In this document: in pieces, positions 8,803 to 16,468 of the stretch
Numbering within the stretch: position 1 is the first letter of the stretch
Layout: each line of letters opens with the position of its first letter
Assembly: GCA_041488095.1 (NCBI GenBank)
Contig: JBGPOP010000034.1
Span: 1 to 44,774, forward strand
DNA length: 44,774 nucleotides
Direction: 5' to 3'
From: DASYPQ01 sp041488095
GTDB taxonomy: Bacteria > Planctomycetota > UBA1135 > GCA-002686595
Translations under genes and position numbers: made by a program
The notes under the pieces: generated by a model
What the model was told of the DNA's origin: nothing
What the model saw: the letters and a program-made list of their open reading frames with translations, nothing else
Databases searched by the model: none

Positions 8803-9165
8803 GTGATCCCGAAGATCGACCTCGAGCAGAAGCTCGCCCTCTTCCGCGAGCACTGGAAGCCCAAGATCGTCGGCGAGGTCAACGACGCGCACGTCAAGCT
8901 CGTCAAGCTGAAGGGCGAGTTCGTCTGGCACCACCACGAGAAGGAGGACGAGCTGTTCCTCGTGCTGAAAGGCCGGCTGACGATGCGCTTCCGCGACGGC
9001 GACGTCGGGGTCGGCGAGGGCGAGATGATCATCGTCCCGCGCGGCGTCGAGCACATGCCGGTCGCGGAGGAGGAGTGCCACGTGCTCCTCTTCGAGCCGA
9101 AGACGACGCTCAACACCGGCAACGTGGAGAACGAGCGGACGGTCGCGCGGCTCGAGCGGATCTGA
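8803..9165 (+). CDS. Single-domain cupin protein
   Basis: A 120-residue small beta-barrel. Cupin motif 1 is 'WHHHEKEDELFLVLKG' with the metal-binding His pair and Glu; motif 2 is 'PRGVEHMPV' with the final His. All ligands for a divalent metal are present. I start at GTG 8803 because an AGGAG sits six bases upstream and the length then equals the usual one for the family; a longer frame back to an ATG at 8681 overlapping the ATPase stop is possible but unconserved in appearance. The substrate is unknown. It lies 16 bp upstream of the RidA-family gene and is probably co-transcribed with it. Confidence 0.87.
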   Translation: MIPKIDLEQKLALFREHWKPKIVGEVNDAHVKLVKLKGEFVWHHHEKEDELFLVLKGRLTMRFRDGDVGVGEGEMIIVPRGVEHMPVAEEECHVLLFEPKTTLNTGNVENERTVARLERI

Positions 9166-9181
9166 GGCTGGAGGAGCGGGG

Positions 9182-9580
9182 ATGGAGCGCAAGAACATCG
9201 CCACGGGCACGCCCTGGGAGCCGATCGTCGGCTACTCGCGGGCGGTGCGGTTCGGTCCTCACGTGCACGTGTCGGGCACGACCGCGACGGGGCCCGACGG
9301 GAAGGTGGTCGGCGCGGGCGACGCCTACGCGCAGGCGGTGCAGACGCTGAAGAACATCGAGTCGGCGCTGTCGCGCGCCGGAGCGAGCCTGGCGGACGTC
9401 GTGCGGACGCGGATGTACGTGACGAAGATCGCGGACTGGGAGAAGGTCGGCCGCGCGCACGGCGAGTTCTTCGGGAAGATCCGCCCGGCGACGAGCATGG
9501 TCGAGGTCAGCCAGCTGATCGACCCGGCGATGCTCGTCGAGATCGAGGCGGAGGCGTATGTCTCCGGGGGCGAGCGCTGA
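9182..9580 (+). CDS. RidA/YjgF-family enamine/imine deaminase
   Basis: A 132-residue RidA-family protein. The family signature is near the end of the first two thirds, 'RTRMYVTKIADWEKV', with the Arg that binds the substrate carboxylate, and the C-terminal 'VEIEAEAYV' carries the Glu that positions water. The trimeric fold is expected from homology. Members hydrolyse reactive enamines formed by PLP enzymes or act in catabolic pathways. A GGAGGAGCGGGG ribosome site lies directly upstream of the ATG. It follows the cupin gene closely. Confidence 0.93.
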   Translation: MERKNIATGTPWEPIVGYSRAVRFGPHVHVSGTTATGPDGKVVGAGDAYAQAVQTLKNIESALSRAGASLADVVRTRMYVTKIADWEKVGRAHGEFFGKIRPATSMVEVSQLIDPAMLVEIEAEAYVSGGER

Positions 9581-9606
9581 GGCGAGCGGCGCCGCATCCG
9601 TCTCGC

Positions 9607-10170
9607 TCAACCGCGGTGATACCAACCGTACCCGATCCCCACGTGAACGCGGGGATATCCCGAGTCGTAGTACCTCCAGTCCGTCCGCTGGAAGGTCATC
9701 CCCATCGTCACCTTCTGCTCGCCGAAGGCGACGGTGAAGCGCAGGTTCAGACCCGAGAGGTTCAGGTCGTAGGGCCCTTTCCCCTCCGGCAGCGGGAAGG
9801 CGAGGTCGAACGTCGCGTTCTCCCCCGCCTTGATCTCGCTCGTCCCCGCCGGGCTCACCGTGGCCGCGCCGAAGGACTTCAGATCGGCCGTGACGAGGCT
9901 CAACGACTCCGCGTCGAGCGACGCGGGAGCCTTGCCCAGGTTCTCGAGCCTCATCCGCACGAGCGCCTGGTCCTTCGCGCCGTCCTTGCCCCGCTCGATC
10001 CCCAGGACCGTGACGAGCGCGCGCACCTGCGCGCCTTCGACCGCCTGCGTGGACACCTCGGCCTCCTGCGGGGCGGGTTGGAAGCGGTGCTCGTAGAGCC
10101 GCGAGGACTCGCACGAGGCGAGAAGGACAGGGAGCGCGGCGCAGGCCGAACGGAGAAGGCGCGTGATCAT
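9607..10170 (-). CDS. Lipoprotein with an LEA/Ig-like beta domain
   Basis: A 187-residue protein with a lipoprotein signal: Arg in the n-region, hydrophobic stretch, and lipobox LLASC with the Cys near residue 20. The mature part is one beta-rich domain built of 'VRMRLENLGKAPASLDAES' and 'FDLAFPLP' strands, resembling LEA type 2 or DUF4352-like immunoglobulin folds. The tail is rich in Tyr and Gly (VGIGYGWYHRG). No enzyme motif is visible. It is convergent with the RidA gene and stands alone. Confidence 0.75.
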   Translation of the reverse strand: MITRLLRSACAALPVLLASCESSRLYEHRFQPAPQEAEVSTQAVEGAQVRALVTVLGIERGKDGAKDQALVRMRLENLGKAPASLDAESLSLVTADLKSFGAATVSPAGTSEIKAGENATFDLAFPLPEGKGPYDLNLSGLNLRFTVAFGEQKVTMGMTFQRTDWRYYDSGYPRVHVGIGYGWYHRG

Positions 10171-10269
10171 GGAGAGGCTCCGGCGAGCGGCAGGACAACG
10201 ATCGGGACGGGTCGAGGATACGCCTCGGCGGATTCGACGTGGGAGGCAGCCTCCGGAAGGTCCTCAGAC

Positions 10270-10415
10270 TGACTGGGTTCCGTGTGGAGGTCCGCGCCGG
10301 GAACCCCTGCGGAACTCGTGCAGTCCGTAGCTAAGTGCGAGGTGGAGGGGTTGTGGTTCCGGAAGTGCTCGCGTCAGCTGGTCTTGCGGCTTGCCCGCAA
10401 CAAGGAACCCAGTCA
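10270..10415. repeat. 146-bp segment with perfect 12-bp terminal inverted repeats
   Basis: TGACTGGGTTCC at 10270-10281 is repeated perfectly inverted at 10404-10415, and the match extends to 16 of 18 bases with two mismatches. The segment lies in the 290-bp gap between the lipoprotein and the L,D-transpeptidase genes and has no coding content. The 5-mer TCAGA occurs just outside each end (10264-10268 and 10418-10422). It looks like a small non-autonomous element or a large hairpin; the ends are unrelated to the GAATCTGG elements elsewhere in the window. Confidence 0.5.
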
Positions 10416-10462
10416 TTTCAGAAGGGCCTCGATCCGCTCGCGCCGGGCCCTATGCTCCCGGG

Positions 10463-11332
10463 ATGCCCGATCTAGCCGGCGCGATCGCACTCGCTCTCCC
10501 CGTCTTCCTCCACCTCGCCCCGCACACGCAATCCCCCGCGCCCGCACCGCCGCGACCGGCACGCGAGTCCCTCGCGCCCTTCTTCGCGCGCGCCAACGCC
10601 GATCCCACCGGCGTCGTCCCGCTGATCCTCGCGGGCAGCGCTGCGTTCGGCTCGCTCGACGCGAGCGAGGCGCGCCTGCTCGCCGACACGCTCGAGCCCT
10701 ACTGCCGCCGCGCCTTCTTCGCCCCCGAGCGGCTGCCCGGCATGGAGAAGCTCGGCCTCGCCGTGCACACCGTCCGCGCCGGCGAGGTGCCCGAGAAGAT
10801 CGCGCGACATTGCCGCATCGGCGCGGGCATGCTGCGCTACCTTAACAAGGACTTCGACGAGCGCCGGCTGCACGAAGGGCAGGAGCTCAAGGTCCTCGAC
10901 CTCTCCGACGCGGAGCTCGAGCTCGTCGTCGAGAAGAGCCTCTACCGCCTGGCCGCATGGCGCAAGCTCGCCGGAGGCGGACGGGCGCTCGTCGAGTACG
11001 TCCCCGTCGGACTGGGCGCGCCCGACTCGCCCACGCCGATCGGCCGCACCTCGATCGTCCTGCGCTCCCGCGATCCCGACTGGACCGATCCGGTCACGAG
11101 GCAGGTCTACAAGGCCGGCGATCCGCGCAACGTCCTCGGCGGCTACTGGATCGGGCTCGACGGCGCGGGCATCGGCCGCAGCGGCATCGGCCTGCACGGC
11201 TTCACCGGGGACGCGCCCGCGAACTGGATCGAGCAGCCCGCCTCGCACGGATGCGTGCGGATGCTCCAGAGCGATATCGACCGCGTGTTCCACCTCGCGA
11301 TCGAAGGCACGCCGGTCTCGATCGAGCCTTGA
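10463..11332 (+). CDS. L,D-transpeptidase (YkuD) with LysM-like domain
   Basis: A 289-residue exported protein. A signal segment (about residues 5-22) and Pro-rich linker are followed near residue 100 by a LysM-like unit, 'HTVRAGEVPEKIARHCRIG' to 'LKVLDL', which would bind peptidoglycan. The C-terminal half is a YkuD domain with the catalytic motif: His-Gly in 'GLHGFTG' and 'ASHGCVRM' holding the catalytic Cys. Such enzymes make 3-3 or lipoprotein crosslinks in peptidoglycan. The ATG at 10463 was chosen because it begins the signal peptide. The stop codon lies immediately beside the end of the IS at 11334, but the domain looks complete. Confidence 0.9.
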   Translation: MPDLAGAIALALPVFLHLAPHTQSPAPAPPRPARESLAPFFARANADPTGVVPLILAGSAAFGSLDASEARLLADTLEPYCRRAFFAPERLPGMEKLGLAVHTVRAGEVPEKIARHCRIGAGMLRYLNKDFDERRLHEGQELKVLDLSDAELELVVEKSLYRLAAWRKLAGGGRALVEYVPVGLGAPDSPTPIGRTSIVLRSRDPDWTDPVTRQVYKAGDPRNVLGGYWIGLDGAGIGRSGIGLHGFTGDAPANWIEQPASHGCVRMLQSDIDRVFHLAIEGTPVSIEP

Positions 11333-11333
11333 G

Positions 11334-12499
11334 GAAACTGGCCCCCATCGCTGCGCCCTAATCGGTGTTGGGGAAGGCCCTCCAGGCCAGCATTTCCTCC
11401 TTGCTCCAGCGCCGTCGACTGATCCCCCACGCCATCGCAGGTGTGACCCGCGGCGCCGTATTGGTGATCCCACGCACGTAGTTGCGCCAGGCGATCCAGA
11501 TCCAGAGGTGCCGCTCGAGCCTCTCCTTGAGCTTGGAGGCCGCCCACGTGCGCCGCACCAGCCGCGAGATCCCGTCGCGCAGCATCGCCAACGTGTGGTT
11601 GATGGGGAAGAGAGGGTTCCGGTAGTCGCGTTTGGCCCTGGAAGAGAATCGCCCGTGGCGGCAGCGCGGTCCGAAGATGAGCTTCAGCGCATTGCTGTAG
11701 CTCCCCTTGCAGTCGGTCTGCACTTCGACGAGCCCTGAAACCTTGCACAGTTCCGACAACCGCTCGAAACTCCTCGTGACCGCATCCCTCGAACCGCTCT
11801 TGCGCTTGCCCCGCGCGGCATCCCGCTCGGCCTTGCGCTGCTCCTCCGCCGCGGAGAGCCTCCCGCGCGCGGGCAGGGTCGTGACGCTGGTGTCGAGCAC
11901 GAAGTAGCTCTTCCTCTCGATCAGCACGGGCACGCTCAATGGAGACAGCCGTCGGCTGTGCTCGTAGGTCTCCAGCTCGTCGAGCTGGAAAGTGCCCACC
12001 AGGCCGGCTCCGGAAGTTGCTTCCTGGAGCCTGCGCGTGTGGAATTCGCGGCAGTGCTCGCCCAAAAGCTCCAGGCGATGAGCCACGGTCTTGCGGGAGC
12101 AACCCAGAGTCCGCGCCGACTGTCGGTGGGTGACCTTGGAGACGAAGTCCTTGAAGAGGAAGAAGTGGAGGTGGGGCTTCTTGAGGCGGTAGTCGAGGCG
12201 AAACGTCTGAATGGAGAAGAAACGGCGGCACTCCAGGCACAGGAAGCGTTGGACAGTCCGGCCGTCGCAGTGGCGGCGGTAGAACCCCTTGCGGCGCCAG
12301 CGGAAGTGACCGGAGGAAGAGGAAGGACAGCCCAGACGGGGGCACAGTCGCGGCCGGAAGAGCATGGTGAGCCTTTCCCGGCCAAGCCGGGGTAGGAGAC
12401 CTCACCCCGCGGAAGGGATCGATCCGGCTTGGTTGCACAGAAAGCGGGGAAAACCTGGCTCGAGGCAAGAGGTCGAGCGCAGGGGTGGGGGCCAGATTC
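11334..12499 (-). mobile_element. Complete IS element (IS1/IS1595-like), about 1166 bp
   Basis: The terminal inverted repeats GAAACTGGCCCCCATCGCTG (left end, 11334 onward) and GAATCTGGCCCCCACCCCTG (right end, on the minus strand) match at about 19 of 22 positions. They enclose one transposase gene. The flanks show no obvious direct repeat, unlike the related MITE copies. Both neighbouring genes end at the very edges of the element, yet both look complete. The start of a related IS lies at 44500. Confidence 0.85.
11358..12365 (-). CDS. Transposase with N-terminal zinc ribbon and DDE core
   Basis: A 335-residue transposase. The N-terminus has a zinc-ribbon-like Cys pattern (C-P-x-x-x-C, then CLEC near residue 45), followed by a helix-turn-helix-like 'SARTLGCSRKTVAHRLELLG'. 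The catalytic core shows Asp in 'FQLDELETYEH' and Asp in 'VQTDCKGSYSNAL'; the third acidic residue is not certain, perhaps in the C-terminal helical part. The arrangement resembles the IS1/IS1595 superfamily. The frame is intact from start to stop, so it could be active. It is 46 N-terminal residues away from being alignable, at about 58% identity, to the partial transposase at 44637. Confidence 0.85.
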   Translation of the reverse strand: MLFRPRLCPRLGCPSSSSGHFRWRRKGFYRRHCDGRTVQRFLCLECRRFFSIQTFRLDYRLKKPHLHFFLFKDFVSKVTHRQSARTLGCSRKTVAHRLELLGEHCREFHTRRLQEATSGAGLVGTFQLDELETYEHSRRLSPLSVPVLIERKSYFVLDTSVTTLPARGRLSAAEEQRKAERDAARGKRKSGSRDAVTRSFERLSELCKVSGLVEVQTDCKGSYSNALKLIFGPRCRHGRFSSRAKRDYRNPLFPINHTLAMLRDGISRLVRRTWAASKLKERLERHLWIWIAWRNYVRGITNTAPRVTPAMAWGISRRRWSKEEMLAWRAFPNTD

Positions 12500-12501
12500 C
12501 C

Positions 12502-13608
12502 TCAGTGGTTCCCGCGGTCGCCGTTCATCAGGTCCTGGAAGCGCTGGCTCTGCCGGATCGGGTCGAAATCCTTGTCCTTCCTCGCGCGCTGGACCGCGCC
12601 GGGCATGAGGCTCTCGGATTCGAGCAGCCGCGCGATCGCGACTTCCTCGTGCGCGAGCCGGGCGTGCGCGCAGGCGAGGTTGTAGGTGAGGCCGGCCCGC
12701 ACGGGCGCGGTCAGCTTGGCGGCGATCACCAGGCCGCGCTCCAGGTGAGGGATCGCCTTCTCGGCCTCTCCCGAGTCGAGCAGCGCGATGGCCAGGCCGT
12801 CCTCGCTGGTCGCGTGCGCGAGCTTCTCCGGCAGCGACGGCTCCTTCCTCGCAGCCAGGAGCTCGATCGCGCGCGTGTAGGCCGGGAGCTGCTCCGCGGG
12901 CGGGGACTCGAAGTACCGCAGGAGCTCCGCGGCCGCGAACGGGACCGCGTAGTCCTCGGGGCTCGCCTTGGCGCGCTCGTCCAGCCAGGACTTCCACTCG
13001 GTCGGGCGCTGGAAGGCGGAGCTCATGAGCTCGATGGCGGGGGCCGGCATCTGGTCCCAGGTCCCGCGCCGCACGACGGCGAGACGGAGGCTCGCGAGCC
13101 AGGTCGTGAACGCCTCGCGCGTGAGCTTGAAACCGCGGGCCGTCGTGAGCGACTCGCTGGCGTGGATGTCGAAGCGATAGCCGCCCCGGACCAGGAAGGC
13201 GTGGAGGTCGTGGCTTCCGCTGCCCTCGATCATCATCGACATCTCCCCGCAGGCCATGCCGGATGCCTCGAAGAGCTTCCAGGAGGTGCCGGATCCGAAG
13301 AAGTTCTCGTCGCGCCACTGCGCGCTCGTCAGGGGCTTGCCGGTCTCCTTCTCGGCGGAGACGTCGACCAGGGCGAGCAGCTCGGGGAGCGCGCCGACGA
13401 AGACGCAGCGTTCGGCCAGGGCGTTCCTCACGATCAAGGCGTGGCGCTCGTCGGCTTTGAGGCCCGGGATCTCCATGCGCACCTGCAGGAAGGATCCCTG
13501 CACGCCCGCGACGACGACATCGCTTGGCGCCGCGACGGGTGCCGCCGGGGTTTGGCCGGGCGGTGGGTGAGCCGCTTGGAGGAGGAGGATCGGGAGCGCG
13601 AGGAGCAT
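12502..13608 (-). CDS. Exported protein with C-terminal TPR-like repeats
   Basis: A 368-residue protein with an N-terminal signal peptide (MLLALPILLLQAAHPP). The N-terminal two thirds is a mixed domain I do not recognise. The C-terminal third (about residues 230-360) is helical with TPR periodicity, 'AIALLDSGEAEKAIPHLERG' and 'YNLACAHARLAHEEVAIARL', and ends with the 'DFDPIRQSQRFQDLM' motif found at the end of many TPR proteins. It probably acts as a periplasmic scaffold. The stop codon sits 2 bp from the IS end. Confidence 0.75.
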   Translation of the reverse strand: MLLALPILLLQAAHPPPGQTPAAPVAAPSDVVVAGVQGSFLQVRMEIPGLKADERHALIVRNALAERCVFVGALPELLALVDVSAEKETGKPLTSAQWRDENFFGSGTSWKLFEASGMACGEMSMMIEGSGSHDLHAFLVRGGYRFDIHASESLTTARGFKLTREAFTTWLASLRLAVVRRGTWDQMPAPAIELMSSAFQRPTEWKSWLDERAKASPEDYAVPFAAAELLRYFESPPAEQLPAYTRAIELLAARKEPSLPEKLAHATSEDGLAIALLDSGEAEKAIPHLERGLVIAAKLTAPVRAGLTYNLACAHARLAHEEVAIARLLESESLMPGAVQRARKDKDFDPIRQSQRFQDLMNGDRGNH

Positions 13609-13673
13609 CGCGAGAAAGACTACCCGCTCACCCGGAATCCCTCCACTTCCCCCGGCGAGGTTCGGACGGTCAG

Positions 13674-14066
13674 ATGGTGAGGATGGAGCGCCTGCTGTGG
13701 GTGTGCCTGGGCGGAGCCGCGGGCTCGGGTGCGCGGTACCTCGTCACGGGTTGGGTGATCGAGCGCCTGGGAACCAGCCTCCCCTACGGGACGCTGTGCG
13801 TGAACATGGTCGGCTCGTTCCTGCTCGGAGCGATCATGCAGATCGCCCTGGCGACGGACTGGATCTCGCCGACGGCGCAGCTCGCGCTGACGGTCGGCGT
13901 ACTGGGGGGCTTCACGACGTACTCGACGTTCAACTACGAGACGATCGCGAGCCTGCAGCAGGGAGCGTGGCTGCTCGCGGGCGTCAACGCGTTGATGACG
14001 GTCGTCGGATGCCTGGTGGCGGGGCTCCTGGGACAGGCGGCAGCGCGCGCGCTCGTCGGCGGATGA
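13674..14066 (+). CDS. crcB: Fluoride ion channel CrcB/Fluc
   Basis: A 130-residue four-helix membrane protein. The family's hallmarks are present: 'GGAAGSGARYLVTG' in helix 1, 'GTLCVNMVGSFLLG' in helix 2 and 'GGFTTYSTFNYE' in helix 3, containing the Phe-rich and Thr/Ser fluoride-path residues. Two such subunits form an antiparallel fluoride exporter. The ATG at 13674 is used; ATG 13683 three codons later is an equally possible start. It heads an operon with the DUF190 gene 19 bp downstream, a very common pairing. Confidence 0.95.
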   Translation: MVRMERLLWVCLGGAAGSGARYLVTGWVIERLGTSLPYGTLCVNMVGSFLLGAIMQIALATDWISPTAQLALTVGVLGGFTTYSTFNYETIASLQQGAWLLAGVNALMTVVGCLVAGLLGQAAARALVGG

Positions 14067-14085
14067 AGGCCGTGGAGGTGGATCG

Positions 14086-14445
14086 ATGCGGGTCTTGACG
14101 GGCGAGCAGGTGCTGGTGCGGGTGTTCATCGGCAAGGACGACAAGTGGCGGCACCAGCCGCTGTTCCTGGCGCTCCTCGAGCGTTTGCGCAAGGAGGGGT
14201 TCGCGGGAGCGACGGTGTTCCACGGGGTCGCCGGGTTCGGCCCGCGCAGCGTGATGCACACGGTGCACATCCTGCGATTGTCGGCCGACCTCCCCGTGCT
14301 GATCGAGATCGTCGACACGGAGGAGCGGGTCGAGAAGCTGATCCCGATCCTCGACGAGATGGTCGACGAGGGGCTCGTGACGATGGAGAAGGTGAAGGTG
14401 CTCAAGTACGCGCCGGGGAAGAGGCCGCTCGAGGAGAAGAAGTGA
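14086..14445 (+). CDS. DUF190 family protein (CrcB-associated)
   Basis: A 119-residue soluble protein of the DUF190 family, a ferredoxin-like/PII-like fold. Typical stretches are 'VRVFIGKDDKWRHQPLF', 'GATVFHGVAGFG' and 'LPVLIEIVDTEERV'. It is almost always next to crcB, and a regulatory or accessory role in fluoride export is inferred from that. A GGAGGTGGATCG ribosome site precedes the ATG. Its stop overlaps the rlmN start (GTGA). Confidence 0.92.
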   Translation: MRVLTGEQVLVRVFIGKDDKWRHQPLFLALLERLRKEGFAGATVFHGVAGFGPRSVMHTVHILRLSADLPVLIEIVDTEERVEKLIPILDEMVDEGLVTMEKVKVLKYAPGKRPLEEKK

Positions 14446-15446
14446 GGCTCGCCGAGCTCCGCAGCCGGCTCGGTGCCCTGGGAGCGAAGCCTCCGCATTC
14501 GCGTCGGATCCTGCGCGCGTGGCTCGGAGGAGAGGAGCTCCCCCGCGAGAGCGGAGCGCGCGAGGCTGCGTTTCCCAAGCGGCTGATCGAGGAGCTGCCG
14601 GTGCTCGAGGCCGAGCTCGGAGCGATCGCGACTCCGGTGTCGGAGCACGCAGGCGAGGACGGATCGTCGCGGCTGCTGCTGCGGTTGGCCGACGGGCTGA
14701 CCGTCGAGAGCGTCCTGCTCCCGCGCGACGGCCTGTGCGTCTCCACGCAGGTCGGCTGCGCGGTCGGATGCGTGTTCTGCATGACCGGGCGCGACGGACT
14801 GCTGCGCAACCTGACCAGCGCGGAGATCGTCGCGCAGGTCGTGGTCGCGCGGCGGCGGCGCCAGGTGCGCCGGATGGTCATGAGCGGGATGGGCGAGCCC
14901 TCGCACAACCTTGCGGCGGTGCTCGAGGCGCTCTCGCTGCTAGGCGGCGAGGGCGGGTTCGCGCACAAGCTGCTCGTGTTCTCGACCGTCGGCGATCGCA
15001 AAGTGTTCGAGCGCCTCGCGGCGAACGACGTGAAGCCCGCGCTCGCGCTCTCGCTGCACACGACGGACGAGAGCCTGCGCGCCGAGCTGCTGCCGCGCGC
15101 GCCCAGGATCCCGCCCGAGGAGCTCGTCGACCTCGCCGAAGCCTACGCGCGCCGCACGAGCTGGCCGATCCAGTACCAGTGGACGCTCCTCGAAGGCGTC
15201 AACGACGGCGACGGCGAGCTCGAGCGCCTGGCCGAGATCATGCAGGGCCGCTACGGCGTCGTGAACTTCATCCCCTACAACACGGTCGACGGCCTCGATT
15301 TCCAGCGGACGCCCGTCGAGCGCGCGCGGGAGATGGCGCGCTACCTCCACCGCCGCGGCGTCCTGGCGAAGATCCGGCGCTCGGCGGGACAGGACGTCGA
15401 GGGCGCGTGCGGGCAGCTTCGCGCGCGCTCTCTCGGCGCTACTTGA
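14442..15446 (+). CDS. rlmN: 23S rRNA (adenine-C2)-methyltransferase RlmN-type radical SAM enzyme
   Basis: A 334-residue radical SAM methyltransferase. The 4Fe-4S motif is CAVGCVFC near residue 105; a nearby Cys in 'GLCVSTQVGC' and the methyl-carrying Cys in the C-terminal 'GACGQLRARS' match the two catalytic cysteines of RlmN/Cfr. 'MSGMGEPSHN' is the SAM-binding stretch. It methylates A2503 of 23S rRNA (and often tRNA A37) in characterised members. The GTG start overlaps the DUF190 stop, so it belongs to the same operon. The last 43 codons and the stop lie in a direct repeat that recurs at 24468, and its TGA lies 2 bp from an antisense stop codon of a truncated gene. Confidence 0.92.
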   Translation: MRLAELRSRLGALGAKPPHSRRILRAWLGGEELPRESGAREAAFPKRLIEELPVLEAELGAIATPVSEHAGEDGSSRLLLRLADGLTVESVLLPRDGLCVSTQVGCAVGCVFCMTGRDGLLRNLTSAEIVAQVVVARRRRQVRRMVMSGMGEPSHNLAAVLEALSLLGGEGGFAHKLLVFSTVGDRKVFERLAANDVKPALALSLHTTDESLRAELLPRAPRIPPEELVDLAEAYARRTSWPIQYQWTLLEGVNDGDGELERLAEIMQGRYGVVNFIPYNTVDGLDFQRTPVERAREMARYLHRRGVLAKIRRSAGQDVEGACGQLRARSLGAT

Positions 15447-15511
15447 AGCCGATATCCGCGAGCTTGCTGCGAAAGTGCTCGGCATTGGCCCTCTCCGGCC
15501 GCGCAGGATCG
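15315..15511. repeat. Left direct repeat bracketing the integron
   Basis: These 197 bases comprise the 3' end of rlmN plus the last ~70 bases of an antisense gene. They recur in the same orientation at 24468-24662 with roughly 85-88% identity including a 2-base gap. The two repeats enclose the whole integron. The left copy has intact rlmN and a truncated secreted-protein end; the right copy has the reverse. Confidence 0.85.
15439..15511 (-). pseudogene. 3' remnant of large secreted-protein gene
   Basis: Read on the minus strand, this stretch encodes the last ~23 residues of the protein at 24590-27400 (ending 'HFRSKLADIGFK' against 'HFRSKLAEIGFR') and a TAG stop. The rest of that gene is missing here. 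Its stop lies next to the rlmN TGA, exactly as the intact gene's stop lies next to the rlmN fragment at 24597. Confidence 0.8.
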
Positions 15512-15553
15512 GAGGTGCGTGGCTTCCGTGTCATCCAGCCAATTCTCCAATTC

Positions 15554-15611
15554 GCTCAACGTTCGAGTTCAGCCGCGCCCGAAGGCCGTCGGGTGCAACG
15601 AGGGGTTAGGT
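15554..15611 (-). other. attC site of the SDR cassette (distal end of array)
   Basis: On the minus strand the site begins ACCTAAC (R'') and ends GTTGAGC (R'), both fitting the core consensus RYYYAAC/GTTRRRY. Between them is an imperfect palindrome around 'CGACGGCCTTCGGGCGCGG'. Length is 58 bp. It starts 32 bp after the SDR stop codon. It is the leftmost attC; no further one is seen before the direct repeat. Confidence 0.75.
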
Positions 15612-15643
15612 CTCGCCATCGCGTGGTTCGCGCCCTCGTCCGC

Positions 15644-16375
15644 TCAATACCTGGCGCGACCACCGGACATGTCGAATACGGCACCTGTGTTGAAGCGGCT
15701 CGCGTCCGTACATAGCCACGCGACCAATTGCGCCACTTCGCTCGCAGAGCCGAGTCTTTTCATTGGGCTGTCAGCGATCATTGCGTTGACGGCATCGGGG
15801 CCAAGGCCACGGATCATGTCTGTGTCAATCGGTCCTGGGGCGACACAGTTGACGAAAATGTTCTGGCTTGCAAGTTCGCGACTGAGTGCTTTGGTGAGTG
15901 CGATGACACCCGCGCTTGCGGCTGAGTAGGCAGCGAGTGTTGCGAGGCCTTCCTTGCCAGCCAATGAACCCATGTTCACGATTCGCCCGCGGCCGGCGCG
16001 AAGCATGCGAGGCAGCACGGCTTGAGTGACCCGCATGGTGCCAATGAGATTCACCGAGAGAATCCGTTGCCAGTCTTCACTCGGGTGCGCAACGAAATCT
16101 TGCGTCCTACCGAGGTATCCAGCGCTGTTGACGAGGATGTCAGGCACTTCAGCGTTCGGAAGGCGTGATAGGGAAGCCTCGATGCCGGTGGGATCTGTGA
16201 TGTCAACGACATCACTCGACGCGCCTGATACCTGCACAGGGTTTGCGTCCCGGATCCGGACCTTCGCTCCGCTGGCCACAAGCAATTCAGCGATGGCTCT
16301 ACCGATGCCCTTGGCGCCGCCCGTGACGATTGCGGACTTGCCATGAAGGTCGTAGGAGTTCGGCATGTCATTCAT
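15644..16375 (-). CDS. Short-chain dehydrogenase/reductase, catalytic Lys missing (integron cassette)
   Basis: A 243-residue classical SDR. The cofactor motif TGGAKGIG is at residues 18-25, 'NSAG' near residue 87 and the catalytic Ser in 'NMGSLAG' near 133. The active-site Tyr is present, but where the family has YxxxK this protein reads YSAAS, so the catalytic Lys is replaced by Ser. The remainder, 'VAPGPIDTDMI', is normal. The gene may encode an impaired or altered enzyme. It is a single-gene cassette: start 31 bp from the neighbouring attC, stop 32 bp before its own. Base composition is visibly less GC-rich than the chromosomal genes around it. Confidence 0.88.
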   Translation of the reverse strand: MNDMPNSYDLHGKSAIVTGGAKGIGRAIAELLVASGAKVRIRDANPVQVSGASSDVVDITDPTGIEASLSRLPNAEVPDILVNSAGYLGRTQDFVAHPSEDWQRILSVNLIGTMRVTQAVLPRMLRAGRGRIVNMGSLAGKEGLATLAAYSAASAGVIALTKALSRELASQNIFVNCVAPGPIDTDMIRGLGPDAVNAMIADSPMKRLGSASEVAQLVAWLCTDASRFNTGAVFDMSGGRARY

Positions 16376-16405
16376 CCGTTCGATGGGTAGGTGGCGTCTT
16401 GCGAG

Positions 16406-16468
16406 ACTTAACGGTTCCCTTCAGCGATTGGTCGCTTCCGGCGCGTCCGCTGCAACGCCGGGTCAGGC
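16406..16468 (-). other. attC site of the membrane-protein cassette
   Basis: On the minus strand it begins GCCTGAC (R'' with one departure from RYYYAAC) and ends GTTAAGT (fits GTTRRRY). The interior carries 'GTTGCAGCGGACGCGCCGG', typical of attC left arms. The stop codon of the gene to its right lies within R''. Length is 63 bp. It marks the left end of a 3.9-kb block with no other clear attC before 20281. Confidence 0.65.

Noticed and set aside
13600..13673. Fluoride riboswitch upstream of crcB
   Set aside because: The conserved fluoride-aptamer segments are not recognisable, and the space overlaps the start of the divergent TPR-like gene.
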